Source: Bacteroidota bacterium
GTDB lineage: Bacteria; Bacteroidota; Bacteroidia; NS11-12g; UBA9320
Direction: 5' to 3'
DNA: 64,000 nucleotides
Assembly: GCA_947468275.1 (NCBI GenBank)
Contig: CANIKO010000002.1
Coordinates: forward strand, 41,363 to 105,362
Below, one piece after another: positions 8,577 through 17,071 of the stretch. Position 1 is the stretch's first letter. Each line of letters starts with the position of its first letter. The position numbers and the translations under genes are program-made. The notes under the pieces are model-generated. The model saw nothing but the letters and a program-made list of their open reading frames with translations. It was not told the origin of the DNA and ran no database searches.

Positions 8577-10874
8577 TCAACTAATACGATTTACCTCAAT
8601 TTTGCTATATTGTGAATCCATTGGAGCCATCAAATATTCCTCTTTTATTACGAATTCTTCAACCCTATATTTTTCCATCGTTAATCGCGCCAATAAATAG
8701 CATATTGTCGACTCTGCTCCTTGATTAAGATTCACATTATGCTCTTCCAACCCATCCTGGCAGCCACCAGTTACCGGATTATAAATAATTTGTTGTAAAT
8801 GATTATTTCCATGAAACCAACTAAATGCCGTTTCCATTTTTATTTTATAATCATAAATTCTAAAAACGGAATAAAATAAATCAAGTGATATAATAGTGTA
8901 CGCAACATCAATGGGCTGTTCACCAAAAGCATTGTTTTCTAAGCCTTTGGAATGCCACCCTCTATTTGAAATAACTTTTATATTGGTTGGAGTAAAAATC
9001 ATTGAAAGAAGAAAGTCGAAGGTTGATTTTGCAGTATTTTTATAAACTAAATTTCCTGTTTCAAGATAAGCATATAACAAAGCTTCTGGAATTACACTGT
9101 TGGCATAAGTAAGGTAATTTTCGAACCATTCCCAATTTGAGTCGCGAGATTTTTTATATTTCAATACCAATTCATCGGCCAATTCTTTAATTAAAAAATT
9201 AATTCCATCGCTTTTTTTAACTAGGTTAAAAAAATACAAGCCCTTTAATGCAAATGACATAGCCCGCGGTGATTCAAGTTTTGTGATATGCGGTAGTGAC
9301 TTTACCAATAACTCCTCCGCCATAATTAGTAAATATTCGCTATAAAGACTCTTGTGCAAGACAAATTCACCAAGTGCCCATATGGTTCTTCCCATGGAAT
9401 CTTCAAGGTTTACATATTTATTTTTTTCATGAAAATTGCCATACGGGTCTACGTAGTTTAAAAATTTACCGTTGGGTTGTTGAGCAAATTTTATAAAGTT
9501 AAGATACACTTCAATCAATCTTAAATCAACTGCATCCTCCGTTAATTCATAATGCTTTGTGAGTGCTATTAGGGCACGGGCATTATCGTCTAAGGTGTAG
9601 CCTGAATTTAAGTCAGGAGTGCCAATTTCAGAAAACTGTATAATTCCATCCTGTGAAGTCAGTTTTTTAATATGATCAAGCGAAATTTCAGGTATAGAAT
9701 ATTTCAATGGATGTTTAGTTTGGCTTAAATTTCGAAATAAATTTGCATGTGCAATTGCGGAATTTTGCCATGACGTAGGACTTATTTTTTGTAGGGCTTT
9801 CAAACTCATGAGTTTCCTTCTATCTGGATCGGATAGTAAATCGATCACCCCCTCTGCGAGTTGCTCTGAATTTTGAAAATCAAAAATTATTCCGGCATCA
9901 TCATTCAGCATTTCCTTAGCGTGAGGAATAGGTGTTGAAATTACCGGGCAAGAACAACTCATGGCATATGAAAATGTTCCGCTAACGGCCTGATTTTGAT
10001 CTTTAGAAGTAAAAAGATAAATATCGGTAAGTTGTAAATATTCCAATAAATCGGCTAATGACAAATAACTATTAACAAACCTTACATGATCATGAATTCC
10101 CAGTTCTAAAACTTTTGCTTCTAAAAATGAGCGATATTTTTCTCCTTCTTGTTTCACTATTTCAGGATGGGTTCGACCGAGAATTAAATATACCACATTT
10201 GGAAATAATTTTATAATGGAGGGCATTGCGTCAAGAGCGGTTTCAATACTTTTTCCTGAACTTAATAAACCAAAAGTGGAAAGAATACTTTTTCCCCGAA
10301 GGTGATATCGGCACTTAATATTATTTTCATCCGATGCACTAACCAAATGCGTTCCGTGATGAATAACTGAAATTTTTTGAGATGAAACTTTATACTCTGA
10401 TTCTAAGATCATTTGAGAGTTTTCAGTCATCACTACAATTGATTGTGCAAGATTGCTAATGGCATTTATTAAGGTCTTTCGTTTATCATCCGGTTGAGGA
10501 ATTACAGTATGAAAAGCAACAATAACGGGTTTAAGAAGTGCGTTAAGAAAACAAAGGACGTCTTCACCATATTCGCCGGCAAATAAACCAAACTCATGTT
10601 GGATAAACACTATAGTAATTGCTTCATCATTATTGATTTTTTTAGCCAATTCACTATAATGTGAGCGATTGGAAGTATTCATAATATACTTTACTTCCTG
10701 TGTGTATTTTCTTAGTATTGGCTTATTTTCAAGGGCGCATACTTTCATTGAAAATGATGAGCCAAATTTATCTTGAATTGCAATCATCAAATCTTGCGTA
10801 TACGTTGCTATCCCGCATTCTCGTGGGGGAAAAGTGCTTACAAATAAAATTTCATTTTTTGATTCCTGATTCAT
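8577..10874 (-). CDS. GT4 glycosyltransferase with C-terminal alpha-helical domain
   Basis: A 765-residue two-part protein. Residues about 6-375 form a GT-B, family 4 glycosyltransferase (PPRECGIATYTQDL near the start, VIHHGTHLV, STFGLLSSGK, and a nucleotide-sugar region around TFSYAMSCSCPVIS). Residues about 385-765 form a helical, glycoside-hydrolase-like toroid domain (TLDDNARALIALTKHYEL). It overlaps the GH130 gene by 4 bp and precedes ppsA by 3 bp. The donor sugar cannot be read; the GH130 neighbour, whose family acts on mannosides, makes a mannose-based glycan likely. Confidence 0.8.
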   Translation of the reverse strand: MNQESKNEILFVSTFPPRECGIATYTQDLMIAIQDKFGSSFSMKVCALENKPILRKYTQEVKYIMNTSNRSHYSELAKKINNDEAITIVFIQHEFGLFAGEYGEDVLCFLNALLKPVIVAFHTVIPQPDDKRKTLINAISNLAQSIVVMTENSQMILESEYKVSSQKISVIHHGTHLVSASDENNIKCRYHLRGKSILSTFGLLSSGKSIETALDAMPSIIKLFPNVVYLILGRTHPEIVKQEGEKYRSFLEAKVLELGIHDHVRFVNSYLSLADLLEYLQLTDIYLFTSKDQNQAVSGTFSYAMSCSCPVISTPIPHAKEMLNDDAGIIFDFQNSEQLAEGVIDLLSDPDRRKLMSLKALQKISPTSWQNSAIAHANLFRNLSQTKHPLKYSIPEISLDHIKKLTSQDGIIQFSEIGTPDLNSGYTLDDNARALIALTKHYELTEDAVDLRLIEVYLNFIKFAQQPNGKFLNYVDPYGNFHEKNKYVNLEDSMGRTIWALGEFVLHKSLYSEYLLIMAEELLVKSLPHITKLESPRAMSFALKGLYFFNLVKKSDGINFLIKELADELVLKYKKSRDSNWEWFENYLTYANSVIPEALLYAYLETGNLVYKNTAKSTFDFLLSMIFTPTNIKVISNRGWHSKGLENNAFGEQPIDVAYTIISLDLFYSVFRIYDYKIKMETAFSWFHGNNHLQQIIYNPVTGGCQDGLEEHNVNLNQGAESTICYLLARLTMEKYRVEEFVIKEEYLMAPMDSQYSKIEVNRIS

Positions 10875-11908
10875 GAATTTGATTTAATTATTTCGTTAAT
10901 TAATTCTTCTACACTCAACGATGCCGTTCCGATGCACCTATCCGCCGCCCCATAATAGATATATAACCTATCGCCTTTTAAAACAGTGGCTGTAGGAAAA
11001 ACCACATTATTAACTATTCCAAATTTTTCCCAATCGTATTCAGGCGAAAAAAGCGGATATTTCAACCGCCCAATTTCTTTTGTTGGATCATTTAAATCAA
11101 GCAATGCGGCGGCGGCATGGTATATATAACCATGATGGGTATCTTCCACAGCATGATAAATCATGAGCCATCCTAATTGGGTCTCAATAGGTGGACACCC
11201 CCCACCCATATAACTTGCTTCAAAAGGATATTTACTTTCTAAAACGGTAAAATCTTTAATATTAAATAAATACTCAGTCCAAAACTGATGCGTCAAATCT
11301 TCTATTTTAGAGTAATACACTATTTGAATATCTGGATAAATGCGATGAAGAAAAGCAAACTTGCCATTGATTTTTCTTGGAAAAAAAACTACGTCTTTGT
11401 CCCAAAGTAAAAGTCGATGGGTGGCTTCAACACCAATGCGCTTGTATATAAGGTTAACAAATCGCAAATATTTATCATTCACACCTTCGCAGCACTCAAT
11501 ACAATGATGAAATTCCTTATAGGTCATTTGCGGGGTAATTACCCCCTGCCGTGCAAAGGTTTTAAGGTCTGTGGATGTAGCCAAAGCTCCCAATGCATTA
11601 CTTCCGTCGTAGGCCGTATAAGTCATCATATACGTACCTTCAATCTTTACCAAACGTGGATCCTCAATTCCCATAGATTCATATTTTTCGTGAGGGATCA
11701 TAATGGGTTTAATATTTCTATTGACAACTTCGGTCGGTGACTTTAACTCACAATATCCAATAGAAGAATAGTTGTCATTACTTGTTGCTCGGTATAACAT
11801 GTGAATTTTACCATCAGATTCAATGCACGCCGGATTAAAAACGCCGTGATTTTCAAATTTGTAATCTGTGGGTTCAAGAAGAATTCCTTCTTTTTTTATT
11901 TCTATCAT
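10871..11908 (-). CDS. GH130-family glycosidase / mannoside phosphorylase
   Basis: A 345-residue five-bladed propeller enzyme of GH130. Family marks are FNPACIES and LYRATS near the start, the general-acid region GIEDPRL, and the phosphate/substrate region ASYMGGGCPPIET. Characterised members phosphorolyse beta-1,2- or beta-1,4-mannosides and release mannose 1-phosphate; which linkage applies here is not clear. It is first in the operon with the GT4 enzyme and ppsA. Two FNR-like boxes and a TACCTTTG -7 element lie directly upstream. Confidence 0.85.
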   Translation of the reverse strand: MIEIKKEGILLEPTDYKFENHGVFNPACIESDGKIHMLYRATSNDNYSSIGYCELKSPTEVVNRNIKPIMIPHEKYESMGIEDPRLVKIEGTYMMTYTAYDGSNALGALATSTDLKTFARQGVITPQMTYKEFHHCIECCEGVNDKYLRFVNLIYKRIGVEATHRLLLWDKDVVFFPRKINGKFAFLHRIYPDIQIVYYSKIEDLTHQFWTEYLFNIKDFTVLESKYPFEASYMGGGCPPIETQLGWLMIYHAVEDTHHGYIYHAAAALLDLNDPTKEIGRLKYPLFSPEYDWEKFGIVNNVVFPTATVLKGDRLYIYYGAADRCIGTASLSVEELINEIIKSNS

Positions 11909-11934
11909 TATTGGTTATTACCTAAAATAGGGGT

Positions 11935-11999
11935 CAAAGGTATTTTAGCAATAAACTATTCATAATGATTTGAATCACTATAAGGTATGACACTTATCA
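11935..11999 (-). promoter_or_regulatory. FNR-like promoter of the GH130-GT4-ppsA operon
   Basis: On the minus strand, -7 element TACCTTTG (11942-11935). FNR-like boxes TGATTTGAATCA (11966-11977) and TGACACTTATCA (11988-11999) are centred 29.5 and 51.5 bp upstream of the -7 element, that is exactly 22 bp apart. Confidence 0.75.
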
Positions 12000-12055
12000 A
12001 ATAATCAACTATTTATCCATTTAATTCAAAATAAATGAGCAGGTGCCATTAATTT

Positions 12056-12949
12056 TCACTGAAAATAAATGGAATCGCGTTTTGCCTGTCTTTCCAAAAT
12101 GAGTGGAATATTTTTTTGAACCTCTGACTTGATTGTTTCAGGGGTGACGGTTATGGCTTTATTATTTTTGGCCAATAAAAACCATGGTTTGCGCTGCCCA
12201 AATGGATATTTACCAAATATAATTACCGGTGTACCATATGCTTCGATTTCGATTGTACTTAAAAGCTTCCATTGGTCGGTCCAATTGAATAGCCAAAAAG
12301 CATCCTTTTCAAGTAATCGTATGCATGCATGCGATGCCGGATAACCGGGCAAATCAAATTCATGCATGGAAACTCCTTGTAAATTATCTAAATTAAAATA
12401 CCAATCCATTATCCATTCAGGATCAATTGTACTAACGGTTCTCTCTGATTTCCAATTGGCGAATAAAAGTCCAGTTGGGGTTGGAGTGGATTGCTTCCCC
12501 ATACTCACAGGCCCCCATCTTAAGAGTACGCCATTTTTATAAACTGCAAAAGCTTGAATCGAATAGGAGTAAAAAATAATCTTATTCACGCGTTTTAAAA
12601 GAGGAATACTGTCAGGAAAAGGGGAATACATTTTCAAATCACTCACAAAAGTATCAGGAAAAACAAGGGTATCTTGCCTTAATAAATGTCTTTTATCCAC
12701 CCTATTGATGGCAAAAAGCAAACGCAGTGAATCGTCAGACGTAATAGAGCTTAGCCAGATAATAGTTTCCTTATTTACTGGTACAAGGTGATATTTTATT
12801 AAAACTTTTGGTTCCCTATTTAGAGTTGATACTAATCCTTCGGAAGTTTGATTCATTGAAATTGCTGTAGGATGAGGCTTCCCATTACACTTAATCATTA
12901 ATAGTGCAATTATCAATATTAGCAGAGATTTAAAATTAATAGAATTCAC
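12056..12949 (-). CDS. L,D-transpeptidase (YkuD domain), exported
   Basis: A 297-residue protein when read from the GTG at 12949, which places a hydrophobic leader (NFKSLLILIIALLMIKC) at the N-terminus; a possible lipoprotein cysteine follows. The longer TTG start at 12982 would run close to the terminator hairpin. The C-terminal half is a YkuD domain with the active-site motif SHACIRL and an upstream SMHEFDL histidine. Such enzymes form 3-3 peptidoglycan cross-links or anchor proteins, in the periplasm. No FNR-like site is seen upstream, so it depends on its own promoter or on readthrough from hsp20. A second L,D-transpeptidase is at 27576. Confidence 0.8.
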   Translation of the reverse strand: MNSINFKSLLILIIALLMIKCNGKPHPTAISMNQTSEGLVSTLNREPKVLIKYHLVPVNKETIIWLSSITSDDSLRLLFAINRVDKRHLLRQDTLVFPDTFVSDLKMYSPFPDSIPLLKRVNKIIFYSYSIQAFAVYKNGVLLRWGPVSMGKQSTPTPTGLLFANWKSERTVSTIDPEWIMDWYFNLDNLQGVSMHEFDLPGYPASHACIRLLEKDAFWLFNWTDQWKLLSTIEIEAYGTPVIIFGKYPFGQRKPWFLLAKNNKAITVTPETIKSEVQKNIPLILERQAKRDSIYFQ

Positions 12950-12986
12950 TTTTAAAATTAAATAAATCCGCGCAACTTTCAAAAAA

Positions 12987-13010
12987 AATCCTGCTACAAT
13001 GAGCAGGATT
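12987..13010. terminator. Terminator after hsp20
   Basis: AATCCTGCT (12987-12995) and AGCAGGATT (13002-13010) form a perfect 9-bp stem with a 6-nt loop, with A/T runs on both sides. It lies about 48 bp after the hsp20 stop on the minus strand. Confidence 0.85.
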
Positions 13011-13057
13011 TTTTTTGAAAAAACAATTATTGCAAATCACTTTTTAAGTATTTGTAA

Positions 13058-13549
13058 TTATGATATTTTAATCTGTTTGGCAGGTTTATGTGCAATAATT
13101 TCCTTTTTGGGAATGGCAAGTCGTAGAACTCCGTGTTCATACTTTGCGTCAATTTTATCGGGAAGGCAATTGTCGGGAAGTCGGAGTGAACGGCTAAAGC
13201 TGTTGTAAGAATACTCTTTACGAGTATAATTCTCTTTTTCTTCCTTTGTTTCTTCCTTTTTTTCAGCGCTAATGGTTAAAATACCATTTTCTACTTCAAC
13301 CTTAAAATCTTTTTTTTCCAAACCCGGAGCGGCCATGTCAATCTTAAAATCCTTAGTATTTTCAAGGATGTTTACTGAAGGTACATTGGGAACAAGATTT
13401 AAATCAAAAAAATCACCGTTCATATCCCAAACACTTGGACTAAAAAAACTACTGGTGTCAAGAAGGTCATTTGCCAATGAAGGCAATAAACTTCTTTTTG
13501 CTAATGCCGATAATGCTGTCATTTTGTTATTTATTATTGGGTGAAACAT
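13058..13549 (-). CDS. hsp20: Hsp20/alpha-crystallin family small heat-shock protein
   Basis: A 163-residue chaperone. The alpha-crystallin domain spans about residues 48-150, from DFKIDMAAPGLEKKDF through TRKEYSYNSFSRSLRLPD to the GVLRLAIPKKE strand, with an IKIS tail. Such proteins hold unfolded proteins without ATP. The first ATG is at 13549; a second in-frame ATG at 13522 (MTALSALAK) is an equally possible start. It is transcribed divergently from the coiled-coil protein at 13732, and four FNR-like boxes lie between the two starts. Confidence 0.92.
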   Translation of the reverse strand: MFHPIINNKMTALSALAKRSLLPSLANDLLDTSSFFSPSVWDMNGDFFDLNLVPNVPSVNILENTKDFKIDMAAPGLEKKDFKVEVENGILTISAEKKEETKEEKENYTRKEYSYNSFSRSLRLPDNCLPDKIDAKYEHGVLRLAIPKKEIIAHKPAKQIKIS

Positions 13550-13565
13550 AAATTAATTAACAGTT

Positions 13566-13631
13566 CAAAGTTAGAGGTGAACCAATGCTCAAAGCGATGA
13601 TTTAACTCACAGAAACAAGTGATTGAAATCA
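13566..13631 (-). promoter_or_regulatory. FNR-like promoter of hsp20
   Basis: Minus-strand -7 element TAACTTTG (13573-13566). Boxes TGATTTAACTCA (13598-13609, one mismatch) and TGATTGAAATCA (13620-13631) are centred 30.5 and 52.5 bp upstream, 22 bp apart. Confidence 0.7.
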
Positions 13632-13643
13632 ATAGTTTTTTTT

Positions 13644-13708
13644 TGATATAAATCATCTGTAATAATGACAGGCATCATATAAATAAATCACACAAAACAC
13701 CAACTTTG
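13644..13708 (+). promoter_or_regulatory. FNR-like promoter of the coiled-coil protein gene
   Basis: Boxes TGATATAAATCA (13644-13655) and TGACAGGCATCA (13666-13677) lie 22 bp apart and are centred 51.5 and 29.5 bp before a CAACTTTG -7 element (13701-13708, one mismatch to TAnnTTTG). Confidence 0.7.
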
Positions 13709-13731
13709 AAGAAGCAAATTAAAAACAAATT

Positions 13732-14346
13732 ATGGAAGCAACTAAAGCCAGCGTTATTGACAAAATAATTGACGGATTAAAAAAAGCAGCTAATGAATTA
13801 GAAGAATTTCAATTGCAGTTTTCTTTGGGCAAGGCTGAAACAAAGGATGTGTATGAAAAAGTAAAAAAAGAGTTTAATGGTTATTTACACGAGGCTAAAC
13901 TACACCTTGATTCAGCTAAAGATTTGGCCAAAGAAAAATCACAACAACTGCAGGCCGCATTTGAAACCCTTCAACTGCAACTTGCCCTCGGAAAAGCAGA
14001 TACAAAGGATATTTTTGATGATCAGATGAAACGAATTACCATGGCGCTCAACGAACTAGAAACCTTAATCCGCAGAAATGAAACAGCCGACGAGTATTTC
14101 ACTAAACTTGAACTTGAAATTGAAAAGTTTAAAATTAAACTCGACATTTTAAAACTTCGGTATAAGCTAAATAAAATGGATGCTGCCAATGAGTTTGAAA
14201 TAAAGAAAGAAGAATTTATGAAGAAACTTTCGGGCATAAAAGACCGGTTTGAAAAAAAAGAAAAGGTAGCTGAAAATAAATGGGAACATTTAAAAAGTGA
14301 TATTACAGAAGCCTATTCAGCAATGAAAAAGGTATTTGTAAAATAA
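13732..14346 (+). CDS. Repeat-containing coiled-coil protein
   Basis: A 204-residue, Lys/Glu-rich, almost wholly helical protein with no export signal. It contains three related units: FQLQFSLGKAETKDVYEKVK near residue 25, LQLQLALGKADTKDIFDD near 80, and a diverged IKLDILKLRYKLNKMDAANE near 130. I know no function. It may be a structural or granule/nucleoid-associated protein. It is divergent from hsp20, ends at a strong terminator, and its two-box FNR-like promoter puts it among the island's regulated genes. Confidence 0.7.
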   Translation: MEATKASVIDKIIDGLKKAANELEEFQLQFSLGKAETKDVYEKVKKEFNGYLHEAKLHLDSAKDLAKEKSQQLQAAFETLQLQLALGKADTKDIFDDQMKRITMALNELETLIRRNETADEYFTKLELEIEKFKIKLDILKLRYKLNKMDAANEFEIKKEEFMKKLSGIKDRFEKKEKVAENKWEHLKSDITEAYSAMKKVFVK

Positions 14347-14370
14347 ATTTTCATTAAGTGTTAATTAGGT

Positions 14371-14404
14371 AACCGTTTGGAAAATCAATATTTTTCAAAC
14401 GGTT
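14371..14404. terminator. Terminator between the coiled-coil gene and aarF
   Basis: AACCGTTTG (14371-14379) pairs with CAAACGGTT (14396-14404). The stem continues with AAAA/TTTT after a bulged G, and a T run follows. It sits between convergent genes. Confidence 0.8.
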
Positions 14405-14425
14405 TTTTTTAAACAAATGGTCCAG

Positions 14426-16147
14426 CTAATCACTCCATCCTTGCCACTCATCATGGTCACCTTTTTTAAGGTCTCTCAAAATATTAAACGCTGTTATTCC
14501 AGCTATAATTAATCCAATAATACCCATGGTGGAAGTATGACCCCAAAGTGGTGTAACGTTATGGATAATCATTAAACTGGAACCTACAATTAATGCAGCC
14601 ACTATTACTGCGGAAATAACTTGTTTGCTAATGCGATTGATGGTATGCACGAGGGGGTCAATGCCTTTATGACGCAAATCCACTTTTACTTCGCCATCAT
14701 TAATTCTGCGTATCGCATTTTTAAGGTCACGAGGAAATTCTTCCATATACATTCCCATTTCATAAATTGAATTTAATATCCGTTTGGTAAATTGCACAGG
14801 ATCATACTGTCGGGCTATTGAACGTATCAAATAGGGTCTTACTAATTTTGCCAAATCAATATCAGGGTCTAACTGCATAAGCACACCTTCAATAATTACC
14901 ATGGAGCGAGCAAGCAGAAAGAAATGAGTTGGAACCTTTATGCCATGCAATACAATAATATCTTTCAGCTGGAGCAAAATGGTACTCATTTCATTTTTAT
15001 GAATTGTTTCGACAGAAAAATTTTGAACAAATTCATTCAAATCGGTTTCTAATTCTCTGAAATTTTTGATTACCGGATTATCAGATAATTGCTGAATAGC
15101 ACGAATTATTTTTCTTACATCTTTGGCATTAACAGCTAAAAAAATATTACCCAATTGTTGAATATCTTTTTTCATTATACTGCCCATCATGCCATAATCT
15201 AAATAGCAGATTACATTATTGGGTAAAATGAAAAGATTTCCGGGATGAGGATCGGCATGAAAAAATCCATAGTTAAAAATTTGTTTAATATAGGATATGG
15301 CAAATCTTTTGGCGATTAATTTCCTGTCAAGGCCTGCCTTATCCAATTTATCAATATCTGATATTTTTATTCCATCAATATATTCAAGGGCAAGAATTTT
15401 AGAAGTAGTAAATTCTTTGTAAACGATGGGTGAATGAATAAATCCCTTATCGGTTTCATCGGTCAAAAAATTATTATGAAACCGCTGAATATTGATGGAT
15501 TCGTGAATAAAATCAAGTTCCTTAGTTATGCTATCTTCAAAATTTTTAACCAAACCCACCGGGTCAAAACTTCTGACAGAGGGAATTCGTTTACTAAATA
15601 TTTCGGCAACATAAAGCATTACCTTAATATCCGATTCAATCACTTCTTTAATGCCCGGCCGTTGTATTTTTAAAACTACTTTTTCACCAGTTTTAAGTAC
15701 CGCGCGATGCACTTGCGCCATGGATGCCGAGGCAAAGGCTTCAAGCTCAAAAGATTCAAACAATTCACTCGTTTTTTTACCCAATTCCTGCTCTAAAACC
15801 TGCTCAGTTATTTTTCCTGCAACCGGTGGCACCCCATCTTGTAATTTTTCGAGTTCTATTATCAAATCTAATGGGAGTAAATCGGAGCGGTTACTTAATA
15901 GCTGACCGAACTTGACAAAAGTCGGACCAAGTTCTTCACAAACCAATCTCATTTTTTCCCACTTGGTTAAGTGAATTGAATGTTCTAAAGTTCGCTTTGG
16001 AATAAGTTTTTTCAAAAATGAAAACCGTTTCTTTTCTTCCATATACGACACCAAATCCTCAAAGCCATAATGAAGCATGACTTGCATTATTTGGTTATAT
16101 CGCCTTAGGTAATGGTATTTACCATCAAGATAGGAAAGCAGCCCCAT
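14426..16147 (-). CDS. AarF/UbiB-family (ABC1) atypical kinase
   Basis: A 573-residue protein with the ADCK/UbiB kinase-like fold: the KxGQ-type segment FVKFGQLLSNRSDLLP near residue 75, Ala-rich loop ASASMAQVHRA, VVLKIQRPG lysine, HADPHPGNL and YLDYGMMG. Two hydrophobic segments lie at the C-terminus (about 510-555), implying membrane anchoring. The family supports quinone biosynthesis or lipid homeostasis. It overlaps by one base with the phasin-like gene upstream, and the two share an FNR-like promoter, which ties it to respiratory change. Confidence 0.88.
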   Translation of the reverse strand: MGLLSYLDGKYHYLRRYNQIMQVMLHYGFEDLVSYMEEKKRFSFLKKLIPKRTLEHSIHLTKWEKMRLVCEELGPTFVKFGQLLSNRSDLLPLDLIIELEKLQDGVPPVAGKITEQVLEQELGKKTSELFESFELEAFASASMAQVHRAVLKTGEKVVLKIQRPGIKEVIESDIKVMLYVAEIFSKRIPSVRSFDPVGLVKNFEDSITKELDFIHESINIQRFHNNFLTDETDKGFIHSPIVYKEFTTSKILALEYIDGIKISDIDKLDKAGLDRKLIAKRFAISYIKQIFNYGFFHADPHPGNLFILPNNVICYLDYGMMGSIMKKDIQQLGNIFLAVNAKDVRKIIRAIQQLSDNPVIKNFRELETDLNEFVQNFSVETIHKNEMSTILLQLKDIIVLHGIKVPTHFFLLARSMVIIEGVLMQLDPDIDLAKLVRPYLIRSIARQYDPVQFTKRILNSIYEMGMYMEEFPRDLKNAIRRINDGEVKVDLRHKGIDPLVHTINRISKQVISAVIVAALIVGSSLMIIHNVTPLWGHTSTMGIIGLIIAGITAFNILRDLKKGDHDEWQGWSD

Positions 16148-16524
16148 TATTTATTTTTCGTTTCTAAATCCGAAATCTTTGATTCAATTATTGATATTTT
16201 CATTTCTAAAGATTCTATTTTATCTGAAAGAATTTGCAAATCATCAGAATGTGCTAGATGCATTTTTTTATAAACGGAAACGGCCACCTCTTCCATTTTT
16301 TTTTCAAACTCTTCCTTGGCTTGCTGAGCCTTTTGCATAACTTTTTGAATAAGACTTTCATCACCTTCTTCCTCTCCTTCCGAAAATCCATCCATAAAAT
16401 CATCTAGTTTCTGTTTACCCTTTTTGGTTATTTCAGTGACGTTTTTCATAAATTGTTCATCCTTGGATAATATGTAAAGATTTGTGGATAGAGTTAAAAG
16501 TTCTACTAAAGTTTTTGCTCTCAT
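16147..16524 (-). CDS. Phasin-like coiled-coil protein
   Basis: A 125-residue, acidic, helical protein with a heptad-like C-terminal coil (ILSDKIESLEMKISIIESKIS) and a central GFSEGEEEGDE stretch, resembling phasin/PhaF-type granule-associated proteins. The start is set at the ATG at 16524 (MRAKTLVELL): the longer TTG start at 16545 lies inside the -7 element of the mapped promoter. First gene of a two-gene operon with the AarF-type kinase. Polyhydroxyalkanoate enzymes are not in this window, so the phasin role stays a suggestion. Confidence 0.6.
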   Translation of the reverse strand: MRAKTLVELLTLSTNLYILSKDEQFMKNVTEITKKGKQKLDDFMDGFSEGEEEGDESLIQKVMQKAQQAKEEFEKKMEEVAVSVYKKMHLAHSDDLQILSDKIESLEMKISIIESKISDLETKNK

Positions 16525-16542
16525 GGTTAATGTTTTAAAGGA

Positions 16543-16585
16543 CAAAATTGCAAAAATTTAGTTAAAAGTTAGATGATACAAATCA
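16543..16585 (-). promoter_or_regulatory. FNR-like promoter of the phasin-like/aarF operon
   Basis: Minus-strand -7 element CAATTTTG (16550-16543, one mismatch). Box TGATACAAATCA (16574-16585) is centred 29.5 bp upstream. Confidence 0.65.
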
Positions 16586-16606
16586 CTTCCGAAGTATAAA
16601 AAATCA

Positions 16607-16649
16607 TGATGAATATCACATATAAATGGGACAAACAGGAATAGCTTTG
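16607..16649 (+). promoter_or_regulatory. FNR-like promoter of the CBS-Na/Pi operon
   Basis: Box TGATGAATATCA (16607-16618) is centred 29.5 bp before a perfect TAGCTTTG -7 element (16642-16649). The start codon follows 14 bp after the element. Confidence 0.75.
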
Positions 16650-16663
16650 TAAAAAATAAGGTT

Positions 16664-17068
16664 ATGAATATTAACACTCCCATTTCTGAGATTATGACCA
16701 AACATGTGGTATCTGTAAACTCTTCACAAAAATTGGTTGATGTGAAACATATTTTTGAAAAAAAAGAATTTCATCACCATATTCCAGTTGTAGATGATGG
16801 AAAATTAATTGGAATAATTAGTTTAATAGATTTTATGTATGCTATTAAAAATGCTTCTTTGGATGATGATGAAGCGGTTTATACCACTCAACTAGTAAGG
16901 GAAATTATGCATAAAAAACCAATTACTAAATCATCAACTTCTACATTGAAAGAAATTGCTGAAGAATTAGCAAAAGGCGAAGTGCACGCCATCGTTATTG
17001 CTGATAATGAATCGCTTAAAGGAATTGTTTCCACTGCCGATGTAATTCGTTTCTTTTTATCTAACTAA
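16664..17068 (+). CDS. CBS-domain pair protein
   Basis: A 134-residue protein made of two CBS domains (about 8-63 and 80-133; IMTKHVVSVNSSQKLVDV, HHIPVVDDGKLIGIIS, and EIMHKKPITKSS, HAIVIADNESLKGIVS). Such stand-alone pairs bind adenine nucleotides and sense energy state. It precedes the Na/Pi cotransporter by 3 bp, so it may modulate that transporter. It is under an FNR-like box. The mycobacterial dormancy protein Hrp1 has the same architecture, although homology beyond the fold is not claimed. Confidence 0.88.
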   Translation: MNINTPISEIMTKHVVSVNSSQKLVDVKHIFEKKEFHHHIPVVDDGKLIGIISLIDFMYAIKNASLDDDEAVYTTQLVREIMHKKPITKSSTSTLKEIAEELAKGEVHAIVIADNESLKGIVSTADVIRFFLSN

Positions 17069-17071
17069 ATT

